From positions 62,001 through 126,000 of the forward strand of contig JAJKFJ010022341.1 of the NCBI GenBank assembly GCA_027382625.1: a stretch of DNA of 64,000 bases. The letters run 5' to 3'. A program made the translations under genes and the position numbers. The notes beneath the pieces are model-generated. The model made no database searches, had not been told where the DNA came from, and worked only from the letters and a program-made list of their open reading frames with translations. The first letter of the stretch is position 1, and every line of letters starts with the position of its first letter. This DNA is from Tetmemena sp. SeJ-2015 (Eukaryota > Ciliophora > Spirotrichea > Sporadotrichida > Oxytrichidae). This document shows, in pieces, positions 47,752 through 56,952 of the stretch.

Positions 47752-49538
47752 ATGAGTAACAAGCCAGACAATAATCCAGATCGTAAACCAGACAGCAAAC
47801 CAGCAGACGCTCCCGTTATTTCCAACTTCTTACGTGGCATCATCGACCGCGATCTCGCCGACGGCAAATACACACGCGATGGTTTGCCAAATGTAATCAC
47901 ACGTTTCCCGCCAGAGCCTAACGGTTACTTGCACATCGGTCATGCCAAATCCATCTGCTTGAATTTCGGTTTAGCCCGCGATTACCAAGGCCGTTGCCAT
48001 TTGCGCTTTGATGACACCAACCCAGAAAAAGAAGATCAAGAATACGTTGACACCATCATGGACAGCGTCAAATGGTTGGGCTTTGATTGGAACTATGGCG
48101 AAAAGCAAGGTGACGAAGGTGCTGAAAAATACACAGGCGGCAGCCACCTCTACTACGCCAGTAATTATTTCGACACCTTCTACGCAATCGCCGAATACCT
48201 GATCACCGCAGGTCACGCCTATGTTGATAGCCAAAGCGCTGAAGACATGGCCGCCAACCGTGGTGACTTCTCCAAGCCAGGTGTGAACTCGCCTTTCCGC
48301 GATCGTCCAGCGTCTGAATCATTAGATTTATTCCGCCGCATGAAGGCAGGTGAATTTGCCGACGGTGCCCACATCGTCCGCGCCAAGATCGACAGGGCCC
48401 ACCCCAACATAAATGCGCGACCCCCCATCTACCGCTTTCCGTCACGCGCATCACCACAACACCGGCGACAAATGGTGCATCTACCCGATGTACGATTACG
48501 CCCACCCACTTGAAGACGCGATTGAAAACATCACGCACTCAATCTGTACGTTGGAATTTCCAAAGATCAGTCCGTTCTACGACTGGATCATCGCCCGTGC
48601 TGCTGAAGGTGGATTTTTCAAACAACCAGTACCGCAACAATACGAATTCGCGCGTTTGAATTTGACTTACGTCGTCACCTCCAAACGTAAGCTACGCCAG
48701 CTCGTCGAACAAAACATCGTCAGCGGTTGGGACGACCCACGCATGCCTACTATCGTCGGTATCCGTCGTCGCGGCTACACACCAGAAGCGATCCAACTGT
48801 TTTTTGCGACCGCATCGGGTATCAAAGTCAGACGGCTGGATCGATTACAGCACTTTAGAAGGCGCACTGCGTGACGACCTCGACCCGAAAGCACCACGTG
48901 CCACCGCTGTCTTGCGTCCACTCAAACTGATCATCGACAATTTCCCCGAAGGTGAAAAAGTAGCCTGCACCGCCCCTATCCACCCACACCACCCAGAACT
49001 CGGCAACCGCGAATTCACCATCAGCAAAGAACTGTGGATAGAACAAGAAGACTTCATGGAAGAACCAAGCAAAGGCTACTTCCGTCTATTCCCTGGCAAT
49101 AAAGTGCGTTTGCGCTACGGCTATGTAGTCGAATGCACAGGCTGCGACAAAGATGAAAACGGCAATGTGATTGCTGTGCACTGCAACTACTTCCCAGACA
49201 GTAAATCCGGCACAGAAGGCAGCGCCAATTACAAAGTCAAAGGCAACATCCACTGGGTCAGCGTGTCGGATTCTTTAGAAGTTGAAGTACGTTTGTATGA
49301 TCGCTTGTTCACTGATGCGAATCCGGATGCGGGCGGCAAAGACTTTATGGTATTGTTGAACCCATCGTCATTAGAAACGATTCGCGCATTCGTCGAACCG
49401 GGCATGGTGAATGTGGAACCGGATACGCGTTTGCAGTTTGAACGCCATGGGTATTTTGTGGCGGATCGTGTAGATTCTGTGAAGGGTGTGCCTGTGTTTA
49501 ATCGGGTTACTACTTTGAAGGATAGTTGGGGGAAGTGA
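47752..49538 (+). CDS. glnS: Glutaminyl-tRNA synthetase (several frameshifts)
   Basis: ATG 47752 starts a class I synthetase of about 595 residues that charges tRNA-Gln. The HIGH motif is in [16 protein letters not shown], and the KMSKS equivalent is [12 protein letters not shown]. Three frames are used: the first to about 48410, the second from [16 protein letters not shown] to about 48790, the third from [10 protein letters not shown] to 49538. Around 48390-48450 there are C-runs and substitutions; at 48800 a T6 run and a lost base near 48822 explain the second break. Every family block is present, so read errors are far more likely than gene loss. Confidence 0.93.
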
Positions 49539-49587
49539 ACCTGTATGCAATAATTCATCAGTCAGCCTATTCAAATTCGAGAAAACC

Positions 49588-50880
49588 GTGATAACTAACA
49601 TTCAAATCAAAAACTATAAATCGATCGACAAACTAAGTCTTGAGCTTGGGAAAATTAATGTTTTTATTGGTGAAAATGGAGCTGGAAAAAGCAATATTCT
49701 AGAGGTGATTGCTCTGGCTGGCGCAGCTTCAGCAGACAAATTGGACAACGAATTCCTTGTATCGAGAGGAATTAGAGTCACAATTCCAGAACATATGCGA
49801 CATGCGTTCGAGTCAAATAACTCCGCAATGCCTATCGAATTAGAAATGAGCGATGCATTTGGGAATCATGGTTGTTTCTCGTTGAAAAATAGTAATGAGC
49901 CATACTCAAAATGGGCAGCAGAGTTTCGTTCAGACTCTCGCCCAAACATTGAGGCTGGTACGTTGCTTCCAACGCTCAAAGAGTTTGCAAAAAAATCCAA
50001 GGAAAACAACCGAGAACCGGCAGATATAAATAAGCAATTAAACGATTTTTTAACGAAAGTTTTAGCTTCAATCACGGAGCAACGAGAGAACCCTGTTAAA
50101 GCCGCAACGACAAAAACAAAGAAAATGCGGGGCGAAATTTTCTCAACCACGGTCGATCTTGATGAAAATGAACTAAGTAAATTCATATCTCGTACTAACT
50201 TTAACAGGTCGCCCCTCGCGAAAGAAATTAGTAATTTTGTAATTTACTCACCTGAAAATTCTGCACTGCGAACTTTCCAGAAAGAAGGCCAAATTGAGCC
50301 GTTGGGAATAAATGGTGAAGGAATTTTGAAATTGCTATCGATGTATTGTGATAGTGAAGACAAATCTGTAGTTGAAAAGATAAAAAAATCACTGAAAATG
50401 CTTGGTTGGTTTGAAGATCTAAAAATATTGGAGCAGAACAAAGAAACTCGCATAGGTGTTCGAGATCGCTACACTTCAGAAAACATAAATTTCTTTGATT
50501 ACACTAGCGCAAACGAAGGTTTTTTCTTTTTATTGTTTTATTTCCTACTTTTCAGCAGCAAACTAACTCCTTCGTTTTTTGCAGTCGACAATATTAGAGG
50601 GTTAAATCCAAAGTTATGTGAGAAACTTATTTTGGAATTAGTCAAACTGTCTAAAGCAAATAACAAACAAACCATTCTAACAACTCATAATCCATCAATT
50701 TTAGATGGGCTTAACTTAGATGATGAAGAACAACGCCTGTTTGTTATTTCTCGAGGACGATCTGGGTCGACAAAAATAAAACGAATATTAAAGCCGAGCA
50801 GTGAGGATGGGGAGAAACGCTATCGACTCTCAGAAATGTTCTTGCGTGGAATACTTGGCGGACTTCCAAAGGGGTTCTAA
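49588..50880 (+). CDS. AAA family ATPase of the OLD/RloA/AriA type
   Basis: A GTG at 49588 starts a 430-residue ABC/SMC-like ATPase. Walker A is GENGAGKSN (residues 28-36). Near the C-terminus FFAVDNIRGLNPKLC (about 330-344) occupies the Walker B/D-loop position, with Asn instead of the usual Glu after Asp334, and TTHNPSILDG (365-374) carries the switch His. The middle is helical and charged. It ends 4 bp before a TOPRIM gene. Such ATPase/nuclease pairs (OLD class, RloAB, PARIS) act in phage defence; that role is inferred. Base composition is lower in GC than glnS next door. Confidence 0.85.
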   Translation: MITNIQIKNYKSIDKLSLELGKINVFIGENGAGKSNILEVIALAGAASADKLDNEFLVSRGIRVTIPEHMRHAFESNNSAMPIELEMSDAFGNHGCFSLKNSNEPYSKWAAEFRSDSRPNIEAGTLLPTLKEFAKKSKENNREPADINKQLNDFLTKVLASITEQRENPVKAATTKTKKMRGEIFSTTVDLDENELSKFISRTNFNRSPLAKEISNFVIYSPENSALRTFQKEGQIEPLGINGEGILKLLSMYCDSEDKSVVEKIKKSLKMLGWFEDLKILEQNKETRIGVRDRYTSENINFFDYTSANEGFFFLLFYFLLFSSKLTPSFFAVDNIRGLNPKLCEKLILELVKLSKANNKQTILTTHNPSILDGLNLDDEEQRLFVISRGRSGSTKIKRILKPSSEDGEKRYRLSEMFLRGILGGLPKGF

Positions 50881-50884
50881 AAGG

Positions 50885-51526
50885 ATGGATAATTTTGCGT
50901 TGATAACGGAAGGAATAACAGATCAAGTAGTATTGGAGTCCGTTCTGTGTGGATTCTACGATGAAGACCTTGATATAAACATTATTCAACCAACTAGAGA
51001 TGCGACAGACGAGAGTCGCCAAGAGAACTTTGGTGGATGGGAAAAGGTTCTTGAGTATTGTAAATTACCCGACTTTGAAGAAATTTTCAGATTTAACAAA
51101 TACGTCGTGATTCAAATAGATACAGATGTTTCAGAACATATTAACTTTGGGATATCTCACTATGTCGATGGAAAACTAAAACCGATCCCAATACTAGTAA
51201 ATGACGTTAAAGAGAAAATTAGATCTCAAATTGACTCAAATATCTATAAGAAGTTTAAAGACAGAATATTTTTTGCGATTGCAGTTCATTCACTTGAATG
51301 TTGGCTACTTCCTCTTCACGCGAAAACTCGTACTGCAATGGCCAAAACAATACATTGTGAAGATAGCTTGAAACGATCTGTGGTTCGTGCAAATGGCAAA
51401 TATGAAAAAGAGTATCGGGTATACGAAGACCTCGCGAGTGATTTCAACAAAAAAAAGAATATTCTTAATGCAAAAGCGATAAATGAAAGTTTAAGTATTT
51501 TTTTAGACTCGCTTCCTCTTCCGTGA
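50885..51526 (+). CDS. TOPRIM-fold putative nuclease (RloB/AriB-like)
   Basis: ATG 50885 (MDNFALITEGITDQ) is the true start; the frame extends into the ATPase gene. The 213-residue product has the TOPRIM Glu in ITEGITD (Glu9) and DxD in VIQIDTDVSE (Asp79, Asp81). AVHSLECWLLPLH (about 133-145) resembles the N-x-x-F-E-x-W-L-L-x-H block of RloB. These residues would bind metal for nucleic-acid cleavage. Its position right behind the ATPase implies one complex in which the ATPase controls the nuclease. It differs enough from DUF4435 (AriB) that subfamily is uncertain. Confidence 0.75.
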   Translation: MDNFALITEGITDQVVLESVLCGFYDEDLDINIIQPTRDATDESRQENFGGWEKVLEYCKLPDFEEIFRFNKYVVIQIDTDVSEHINFGISHYVDGKLKPIPILVNDVKEKIRSQIDSNIYKKFKDRIFFAIAVHSLECWLLPLHAKTRTAMAKTIHCEDSLKRSVVRANGKYEKEYRVYEDLASDFNKKKNILNAKAINESLSIFLDSLPLP

Positions 51527-51620
51527 ACAGAGCCAATTCTAACATTGATACATTTCTTCAAAATTAGATGAAAATTCGATCCTCGCCTTAACAACACATC
51601 CGGGTTCACCCATTAGCCCC

Positions 51621-51818
51621 CACCCATTAGCCCCCAGCAGTCAAGTAGTCGAACCAAATACTCGCAAATTACCGCGATAATTTTTAATGCACCACCACAC
51701 GTTCATTTCACAAACTTGGGGTCACCCATTAGCCCCCAGTAGTCAAGAAGTCGAACCAAATACTCGCAAATTACCGCGATAAAAATTTTCCTACAACGCC
51801 ACCACACATTCGTTTCAA
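51621..51818. repeat. Two direct copies of a ~95-bp sequence
   Basis: CACCCATTAGCCCCCAG starts copies at 51621 and 51723 (102-bp period); both continue AGTCGAACCAAATACTCGC, then AAATTACCGCGATAA and a CACCACACrTTCrTTTC end. A third partial start, CACCCATTAGCCCCC, is at 51607. No gene is present. They follow the ATPase/TOPRIM pair. Confidence 0.85.
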
Positions 51819-52126
51819 AATGCTGTCGTGCCTTTTGCTTCGTCGTGTGGTTGCGTGAATCGCACCAGTCACCCATGTGGTTCTAGCGAAAATGGTGTTG
51901 CTGTTTTCGCCCAAGTAGCACTGCTACTCCAGAAGCATCTTAGTACCGCTTTGCGTCCAATTGATGGGCAGATCTGTGGCTAGCTTTCGCTTCCAACCCC
52001 GTGTGGCTCGCATTGCAGACGACTCATTTTAAATAAACTCATGTGATGGCAAATACTGCGTGTCCAATCAGTCCTGATGGCTTGGTATCCAACCCCATTG
52101 CCTGGCTCACGTAGCTTTGCCAAACC

Positions 52127-52270
52127 TTAAGTGAAGCATCGCTCCACCGAAAATACCTCACCTGTTTTAAGCATATGAAAGCAGGCTCTTGCTAATTTAT
52201 GCGCTACCGCTTTGATCGCCACGATGCCGTTGCGTTTGGCTTTTAACGCAAATAAAACTTCTTTGCTGTC
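52127..52270 (-). pseudogene. Transposase C-terminal remnant (IS110-like)
   Basis: The minus-strand frame reads ALKAKRNGIVAIKAVAHKL, then ARACFHMLKTGEVFS to a stop at 52127. The A-x-A-H-K-L-A-R-x-C-x-x-M-L pattern is that of transposase C-termini, most like IS110/IS1111-type. No N-terminal part was found; 51819-52126 and 52271-52362 hold no ORF. A remnant of an old insertion next to the ATPase/TOPRIM pair is likely. Confidence 0.55.
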
Positions 52271-52362
52271 TCACCCTTACAAATCGCAAAATTCGGAGCG
52301 CGGCGTCAGGCTTTACGTGTGAAATAGCACTCGCTTGGTTCCAGCGACCAACAAGTCTCTAA

Positions 52363-52698
52363 CTAGGCATCCGCCTCCAATTCACTCTCCCACTCTTTTG
52401 CCCAATCTCGCAATGGATCTAGTGTTTGCATCAGTGATGCCCCTAGTTGCGTTATTTGATAGCCGGTGGCTGACGAATAGACGAGCTTGGCTTCTACCAG
52501 TTGCTTAATCCTATCATTCAATACCGACGGCGACATACCGTCGCATTTTTCTTGAATCGCTCTAAAACTCAATGGCGAGACATTGAGTTCCCACAGGATG
52601 CGCATATTCCATTTACGGCCAAGGAGGTCGAAAACAGCCATTAGTGCCACACCGGAATTTGATCCGCGTACTTTATTTTTTGGTAGTGGAGTTTTCAT
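52363..52698 (-). CDS. HxlR-family transcriptional regulator
   Basis: The 111-residue protein has the HxlR winged helix: ALMAVFDLLGRKWNMRILWEL, PLSFRAIQEKCDGMSPSVLNDRIKQL, GYQITQLGASLMQTLDPLRDWA. HxlR proteins sense reactive or aromatic compounds. It is divergent from the YciI gene at 52806 with a 107-bp gap, and probably controls it; the gap contains TTGGTAGC-like repeats (AAAAAAGTAGCGGTATA, CTACCAAATTAGTAGC). Confidence 0.93.
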   Translation of the reverse strand: MKTPLPKNKVRGSNSGVALMAVFDLLGRKWNMRILWELNVSPLSFRAIQEKCDGMSPSVLNDRIKQLVEAKLVYSSATGYQITQLGASLMQTLDPLRDWAKEWESELEADA

Positions 52699-52805
52699 GA
52701 TGCTTGCGCTTCTAAAAAAGTAGCGGTATAGTTCGCCTTAAAAATCGCTACCAAATTAGTAGCATGTGGATTTTAACGTCAACCAACATAAAAAGCGAGG
52801 CTTAC

Positions 52806-53099
52806 ATGTTTCTAGTCGATATGACATTTACTAATCTTGAGAAAATCACTCCTGAACTCACAGCACAGCATAGACAATATTTAGCGCAACAATACCAATC
52901 CAATCAATTTATGTTTGGTGGAAGGAAGGTCCCGAGAACAGGTGGTATATTGATTTCACGCCATCCGAGCAAAGATGAACTTGCTCGTGTTTTGAATTTG
53001 GACCCATTCATTCAAAGTGGCGCTGTCAGTTATTCCATATCGGAATTTGTTCCAGTAATGGCTGCGCAAGCCTATGTTCATTTGCTTGAGCAACCGTAA
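52806..53099 (+). CDS. YciI-like protein
   Basis: ATG 52806 behind GCGAGG gives 97 residues. FLVDMTFTNLEKITPELTAQHRQYL, NQFMFGGRKVPRTGGILIS and PFIQSGAVSYSISEFVPV follow the YCII (ferredoxin-like) fold with the conserved His in AQHRQYL. Members are small dehydratase- or peroxidase-like proteins, mostly of unknown substrate. Pairing with an HxlR regulator is common. Confidence 0.88.
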   Translation: MFLVDMTFTNLEKITPELTAQHRQYLAQQYQSNQFMFGGRKVPRTGGILISRHPSKDELARVLNLDPFIQSGAVSYSISEFVPVMAAQAYVHLLEQP

Positions 53100-53277
53100 A
53101 AATGCCACACAAACTCAGCGCAATCATCGATCTCGAATACTACAAAACGTGGGGAGGGAAACCAGTCAACTCTCCATTAAGCCATGTAGTGAAACCAACC
53201 GCTTGTCAACTATCACGGTAAAATTTCAGCGATTAGGCGATACTTGATCTTAGTCGGTGCAAAGCGCCAACACAAAT

Positions 53278-53694
53278 TTAAGCCGCATAAAACGGCCCGT
53301 TTGTCGCGAACTCTTCCCGCCAAAGTGTTCGAGCTTGGTCTAATGCTTCTTGCAAATTCCAACTTGGATCATCTTTTTTGCGTATGCGTTCGAGTATCTC
53401 GAATTGCAGTGTTTTTCCCGCTGAGACTTTGAAATCGGCTTGTAGCGCATGACGGCGGTGACTGCCAAGTTTGAGTTCGAACTGCATACGATTTAACGCG
53501 CCTTGTACGTCGGCGCTACTATCGATCCACTGCATTCCAGTTTCTGTGTTGTGCACGCGATAGACACCAGCACGATCATCTTGTTGCTTGTATTCTTCTC
53601 GCCCTTGCTTATTGTTGTGCTTATGGTTGGGCTTGAGGTTTTGCTGATCGACTTTTTCATCGTCTTGCTGATTTTTAAGCATATCTTGTTTCAT
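53278..53694 (-). CDS. GIY-YIG nuclease-like protein
   Basis: The 138-residue protein starts with a Gln/Lys/Asp-rich 40-residue tail, then AGVYRVHNTETGMQWIDSS, FELKLGSHRRHALQADF and FEILERIRKKDDPSWN. This resembles the degenerate GIY-YIG family in which AGVYRI replaces GIY and the YIG part is WIDSS. Catalysis is doubtful. It lies 67 bp downstream of the DUF2239 gene on the same strand; the two are often neighbours, so an operon is likely. Confidence 0.6.
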   Translation of the reverse strand: MKQDMLKNQQDDEKVDQQNLKPNHKHNNKQGREEYKQQDDRAGVYRVHNTETGMQWIDSSADVQGALNRMQFELKLGSHRRHALQADFKVSAGKTLQFEILERIRKKDDPSWNLQEALDQARTLWREEFATNGPFYAA

Positions 53695-53761
53695 AGTTTT
53701 CTCTCAAAAGAAGTCTTTACCGTATTGATCAAGTCGGTACTAAGCGCCTATTAAACCGCCA

Positions 53762-54343
53762 CTATGCGGTCACTAAGCCCGCCAGTCGTATCAAATAATT
53801 TTTATAATCAACAGGCCAAGCCTCAATCATTTGCAAAAACTTTGCTTGGTCTAGTGCAAACAAGGCGCGCAGTGCGTCTTCATAATGAGGTAAATGCGCT
53901 GCGATGTGTGACATGGTTTTGTAAGTGCGTTCTTGCATTGCGCGCATCTGATCTTCGCTACCACTTTGCTTGCGTGCCTCATCAATCAGTTTACGCAGAG
54001 CCACCGATGCGCCACCTGGTTGCAATGCCAACCATTCCCAATGGCGCGGCAACAAAGTCACTTCTTTTGACACCACGCCCAATTTAGGCCGCCCACGCGT
54101 ACGACTCTCTGACTGCTTCGCCTCGTTTGCAGGTTCAACTGGTTTCGCATAGCGCTCTTTCACAGCCAATTTACTTCCACTTAAATCAAGATCGATTGCA
54201 TCGCCGAGATGATCATCAATTACTTGAAACTGACCTTGAAACAGTTGTCGCGCATCGGTCTGCTCCTTTAAGTACGAAGCCACTTCTTCCAACGTCCCTG
54301 CTTTTAGGACATGACCTTCACAAAATACCGTGTAATTTTTCAT
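53762..54343 (-). CDS. DUF2239 family protein, probable ribbon-helix-helix DNA binder
   Basis: The 193-residue protein shows the DUF2239 core RGRPKLGVVSKEVTLLPRHWEWLALQ with GGASVALRKLIDEARK (about residues 83-125). A strand (EVTLLP), a helix (RHWEWLA) and a second helix after a Gly turn (GGASVALRKLIDEAR) fit the ribbon-helix-helix pattern; that is my inference. ATG 54343 has AAGGAGAA just before it. Palindromic sites 107-147 bp upstream could be its operators. Confidence 0.8.
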   Translation of the reverse strand: MKNYTVFCEGHVLKAGTLEEVASYLKEQTDARQLFQGQFQVIDDHLGDAIDLDLSGSKLAVKERYAKPVEPANEAKQSESRTRGRPKLGVVSKEVTLLPRHWEWLALQPGGASVALRKLIDEARKQSGSEDQMRAMQERTYKTMSHIAAHLPHYEDALRALFALDQAKFLQMIEAWPVDYKNYLIRLAGLVTA

Positions 54344-54449
54344 TCTTTCTCCTTGAACTGCTTCGCTTGCGTAGATTCCTTAACTTGAAGCTTTCTGCCA
54401 AATCATTAGGCGAATTCTCAATAGCTAGGTTGGCATAGAAACCAAATAA

Positions 54450-54490
54450 TACCCGGGTAAATATAATAAGTCAATTTTACCCGTGTAAAA
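54450..54490. promoter_or_regulatory. Paired palindromes upstream of the DUF2239 gene
   Basis: TACCCGGGTA (54450-54459) and TTTTACCCGTGTAAAA (54475-54490) share the half-site TACCC and have centres 28 bp apart. They look like operator sites for a dimeric repressor acting on the DUF2239 transcript. Confidence 0.6.
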
Positions 54491-54692
54491 ATAAAATGCG
54501 TGAAGCGTGATGTTTGTTGAAGATGACTGTTTGCAGCTGTGTTGTGATCTAGCATTCACTGTGTCTGAAAGTTTGCAATGAGCAGCCTATCGGTAGGCTA
54601 TTTCTCGCCGACAGAACTAGCGATGACTTTTTTATCTTTAACAATTAGAATGCTAAAAAAGTTAGTCCCTTCATTATTTAACTGGAGTCAAT

Positions 54693-55400
54693 ATGAAATT
54701 GTTTCGCCAATTTGCCGTTCTTTCCCTTGTAATGAGTGCGAGTAATTTCGCATGCGGCGCAGAAAAACCGAGTGATATCGTCGGGATCAAACTAGGAATG
54801 ACGGCTGATCAAGTAAGAGCAAGTTTGAAAGCGCATGATCCAAATATGAAGATTATCGATTATGCGAGCTGGAAGGCGGCTCCAGGCGTGCCAGCTTCCT
54901 TGGCAAAAATCCGTAGTTGCGGTACACCCATGCCTGGCGGTGTTGGGCCATATGATATTTGTAAAGACATGATAGATATAAGCTTTGGGCATGTATCTAA
55001 GAAAGCACTTTTCATAAAACGCCAAGTTCGATTTGATAGCAATACGATGCTCGTAAAAAACGTTAATGATAGTATTTTCGCCAAATATGGCACCCCCACT
55101 TACAAGTCTAATGAAAGTTTCAGCTTTTTATGGGCCTATACCCCTGAAGGTAGCCCGATAAACAATACTGAATGCGCGATTTCAGACATGAATCTTCCAT
55201 TCCCGGACTATCGTGCGCATTGTGGCAACGTGTTTAGCGCATCAGTCAGAGCCGGAGCTGGCGGTTTTGCGCTTGAAATGTGGACTAATCTCTACCAAAG
55301 CAAATTGTTCTTTGATGAGCAAGCTGCATTCAATAATGCGGTTAATGCAGACAGAGCAGACAAAGAGAAAGCAGCTAAGGAAAATAAAGTTAAGCTCTAG
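54693..55400 (+). CDS. Exported hypothetical protein
   Basis: The 235-residue product starts behind CTGGAG and has a signal peptide ending NFACGA (cleavage near residue 22). The mature part begins SDIVGIKLGMTADQVRASLK, a SmpA/OmlA-like opening common to envelope proteins, and has four cysteines. The C-terminal 25 residues are charged and helical (ADRADKEKAAKENK). I do not recognise a family. It is monocistronic with a terminator hairpin after it. Confidence 0.6.
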   Translation: MKLFRQFAVLSLVMSASNFACGAEKPSDIVGIKLGMTADQVRASLKAHDPNMKIIDYASWKAAPGVPASLAKIRSCGTPMPGGVGPYDICKDMIDISFGHVSKKALFIKRQVRFDSNTMLVKNVNDSIFAKYGTPTYKSNESFSFLWAYTPEGSPINNTECAISDMNLPFPDYRAHCGNVFSASVRAGAGGFALEMWTNLYQSKLFFDEQAAFNNAVNADRADKEKAAKENKVKL

Positions 55401-55429
55401 GCGCTAGACTTAAAGCAGCTAATTAAAAT

Positions 55430-55453
55430 GAGAGAGTAAATTACTCTCTCTTT
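55430..55453 (+). terminator. Terminator hairpin
   Basis: GAGAGAGTAA and TTACTCTCTC form a 10-bp stem with almost no loop, followed by TTT, 30 bp past the stop of the exported protein. The rest of 55401-55786 contains no recognisable gene. Confidence 0.7.
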
Positions 55454-55786
55454 AGATGCCTATGCAAGATGCCGAATCGATTGTCAGATTCAACAACCAT
55501 AGCGCAAAGATGCTAGCAATAGTCTGTACGAGGGTGACATAAGAGATAGAGCCTAACTAAAGCACGCAGCACAAATCTACCCAATTGACGCGGTTCAATC
55601 AGTTATGCGGTTAAGATACGCAAAAATGCTCGTTTACAGTTTGAACAACATGAAATTGTTTGATTTTGCGAGCGAGTTACAGCTTAAATTTAATGTGCTT
55701 TTTTCTATGTCACAGTTATACTGATCACAAGACCATTTCGGGCGACTAGTATCGTTCGATTCAAATAGACTAGACGCGATCAATAT

Positions 55787-56848
55787 ATGAATCAAAATTC
55801 TGCATCTGAGCTCCAACGTTTGCTACCTGGTGTTCCGAAAATTGAGTCACCTTTTTTTGAAACGCTATTTGCTAACTCGGAAACCCACTTACAACAAATT
55901 GCGAAACAACTACATACTTATGGGGTTGCTGCTATTAAATTTCCCGAAGCGGAGTTTGACCAGCTGGTTGAAGAAATTAAATCATCCCTTTCCAAAGCTA
56001 TAGACCACGATAGTTGGGCTCAATTTCGTGCGGGTGGGCCTGCTAATTTGCGCTTACTCAATGCTTGGCAAATTGATTCGAATGTTCGTCGCATAGCGGC
56101 CAATCAAAGCATAATTAATTTATTGAGTAAGCTTTATGGTGCACAGGCATGGCCGTTTCAAACATTAAACTTCCCAATTGGCACGCAACAAGCACTGCAT
56201 TCTGATGCAATTCACTTCAACTCGGTACCTGAGCGTTTTATGTGCGGCGTTTGGGTGGCATTTGAAGATGTGACAGTTGATAATGGACCGCTATTTTATT
56301 ACCCGGGCAGTCATCGCTTTCCAATCTATACCAACGAGCACTTGGGACGTTGCGTTTCGACTTTGCCAAGCAGACCTGATCAAACGATGTATGAACCAAT
56401 GTGGCAAGCCTTGGTAGACTCGCACGGAATCAAACCTAAGAAGTTCCTTGCAAAAAAAGGCGATGCGTTAATTTGGGCAGCCAATTTATTGCACGGTGGT
56501 AGCCCACATATCAATCGACAAGCTAGCCGCTGGTCACAGGTTACACACTATTTCTTCGAAGACTGTGCATGGTATTCACCATTATTTTCGGATCCATTCT
56601 ATGGACAAATTTATTTCCGAAAATTAATCAATATTCAAAATGGACATTTTATGCCCAATCGCTATGCGGGCTGGGAAATTCCAAATCAATTTATTGATTC
56701 AACGCGCCCAGCACAACCCGACGGCCCATATCACTTTGATGCAAATGCTTACTTAGAAGCCAATCCTGATGTGGCGCAGGCTGGCATGGATGGATTAGAA
56801 CATTACATTCGTCATGGTCATGCGGAAAGACGTCGCCTTCGCAAATAA
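55787..56848 (+). CDS. Phytanoyl-CoA dioxygenase (PhyH) family protein
   Basis: The 353-residue Fe(II)/2-oxoglutarate-type enzyme has the iron ligands HxD at His138/Asp140 (LHSDAIHF) and His236 (LLHGGSPH), with Arg in ASRWSQVTHYF for the co-substrate. GPLFYYPGSHRFP is a further family block. The last 40 residues (FDANAYLEANPDVAQAG, LEHYIRHGHAERR) form a small NPDV-type helical module often appended to surface polysaccharide enzymes and calcium-rich secreted proteins. A role in modifying a glycan or lipid is possible; the substrate is unknown. Confidence 0.85.
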   Translation: MNQNSASELQRLLPGVPKIESPFFETLFANSETHLQQIAKQLHTYGVAAIKFPEAEFDQLVEEIKSSLSKAIDHDSWAQFRAGGPANLRLLNAWQIDSNVRRIAANQSIINLLSKLYGAQAWPFQTLNFPIGTQQALHSDAIHFNSVPERFMCGVWVAFEDVTVDNGPLFYYPGSHRFPIYTNEHLGRCVSTLPSRPDQTMYEPMWQALVDSHGIKPKKFLAKKGDALIWAANLLHGGSPHINRQASRWSQVTHYFFEDCAWYSPLFSDPFYGQIYFRKLINIQNGHFMPNRYAGWEIPNQFIDSTRPAQPDGPYHFDANAYLEANPDVAQAGMDGLEHYIRHGHAERRRLRK

Positions 56849-56952
56849 AACGGGCGAGAAGCAACTAGCAGCGAGCATGGTTTCGCCATTTACCACGCTC
56901 CCCCAAAATCGTATTGTGCATACGCAATTGACTGAAGATGAATTTACCTCAG

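Noticed and set aside
51607..51818. Possible CRISPR array from direct repeats
   Set aside because: Only two long copies and one partial start, with a 102-bp unit and no regular short repeat/spacer pattern; no cas genes.
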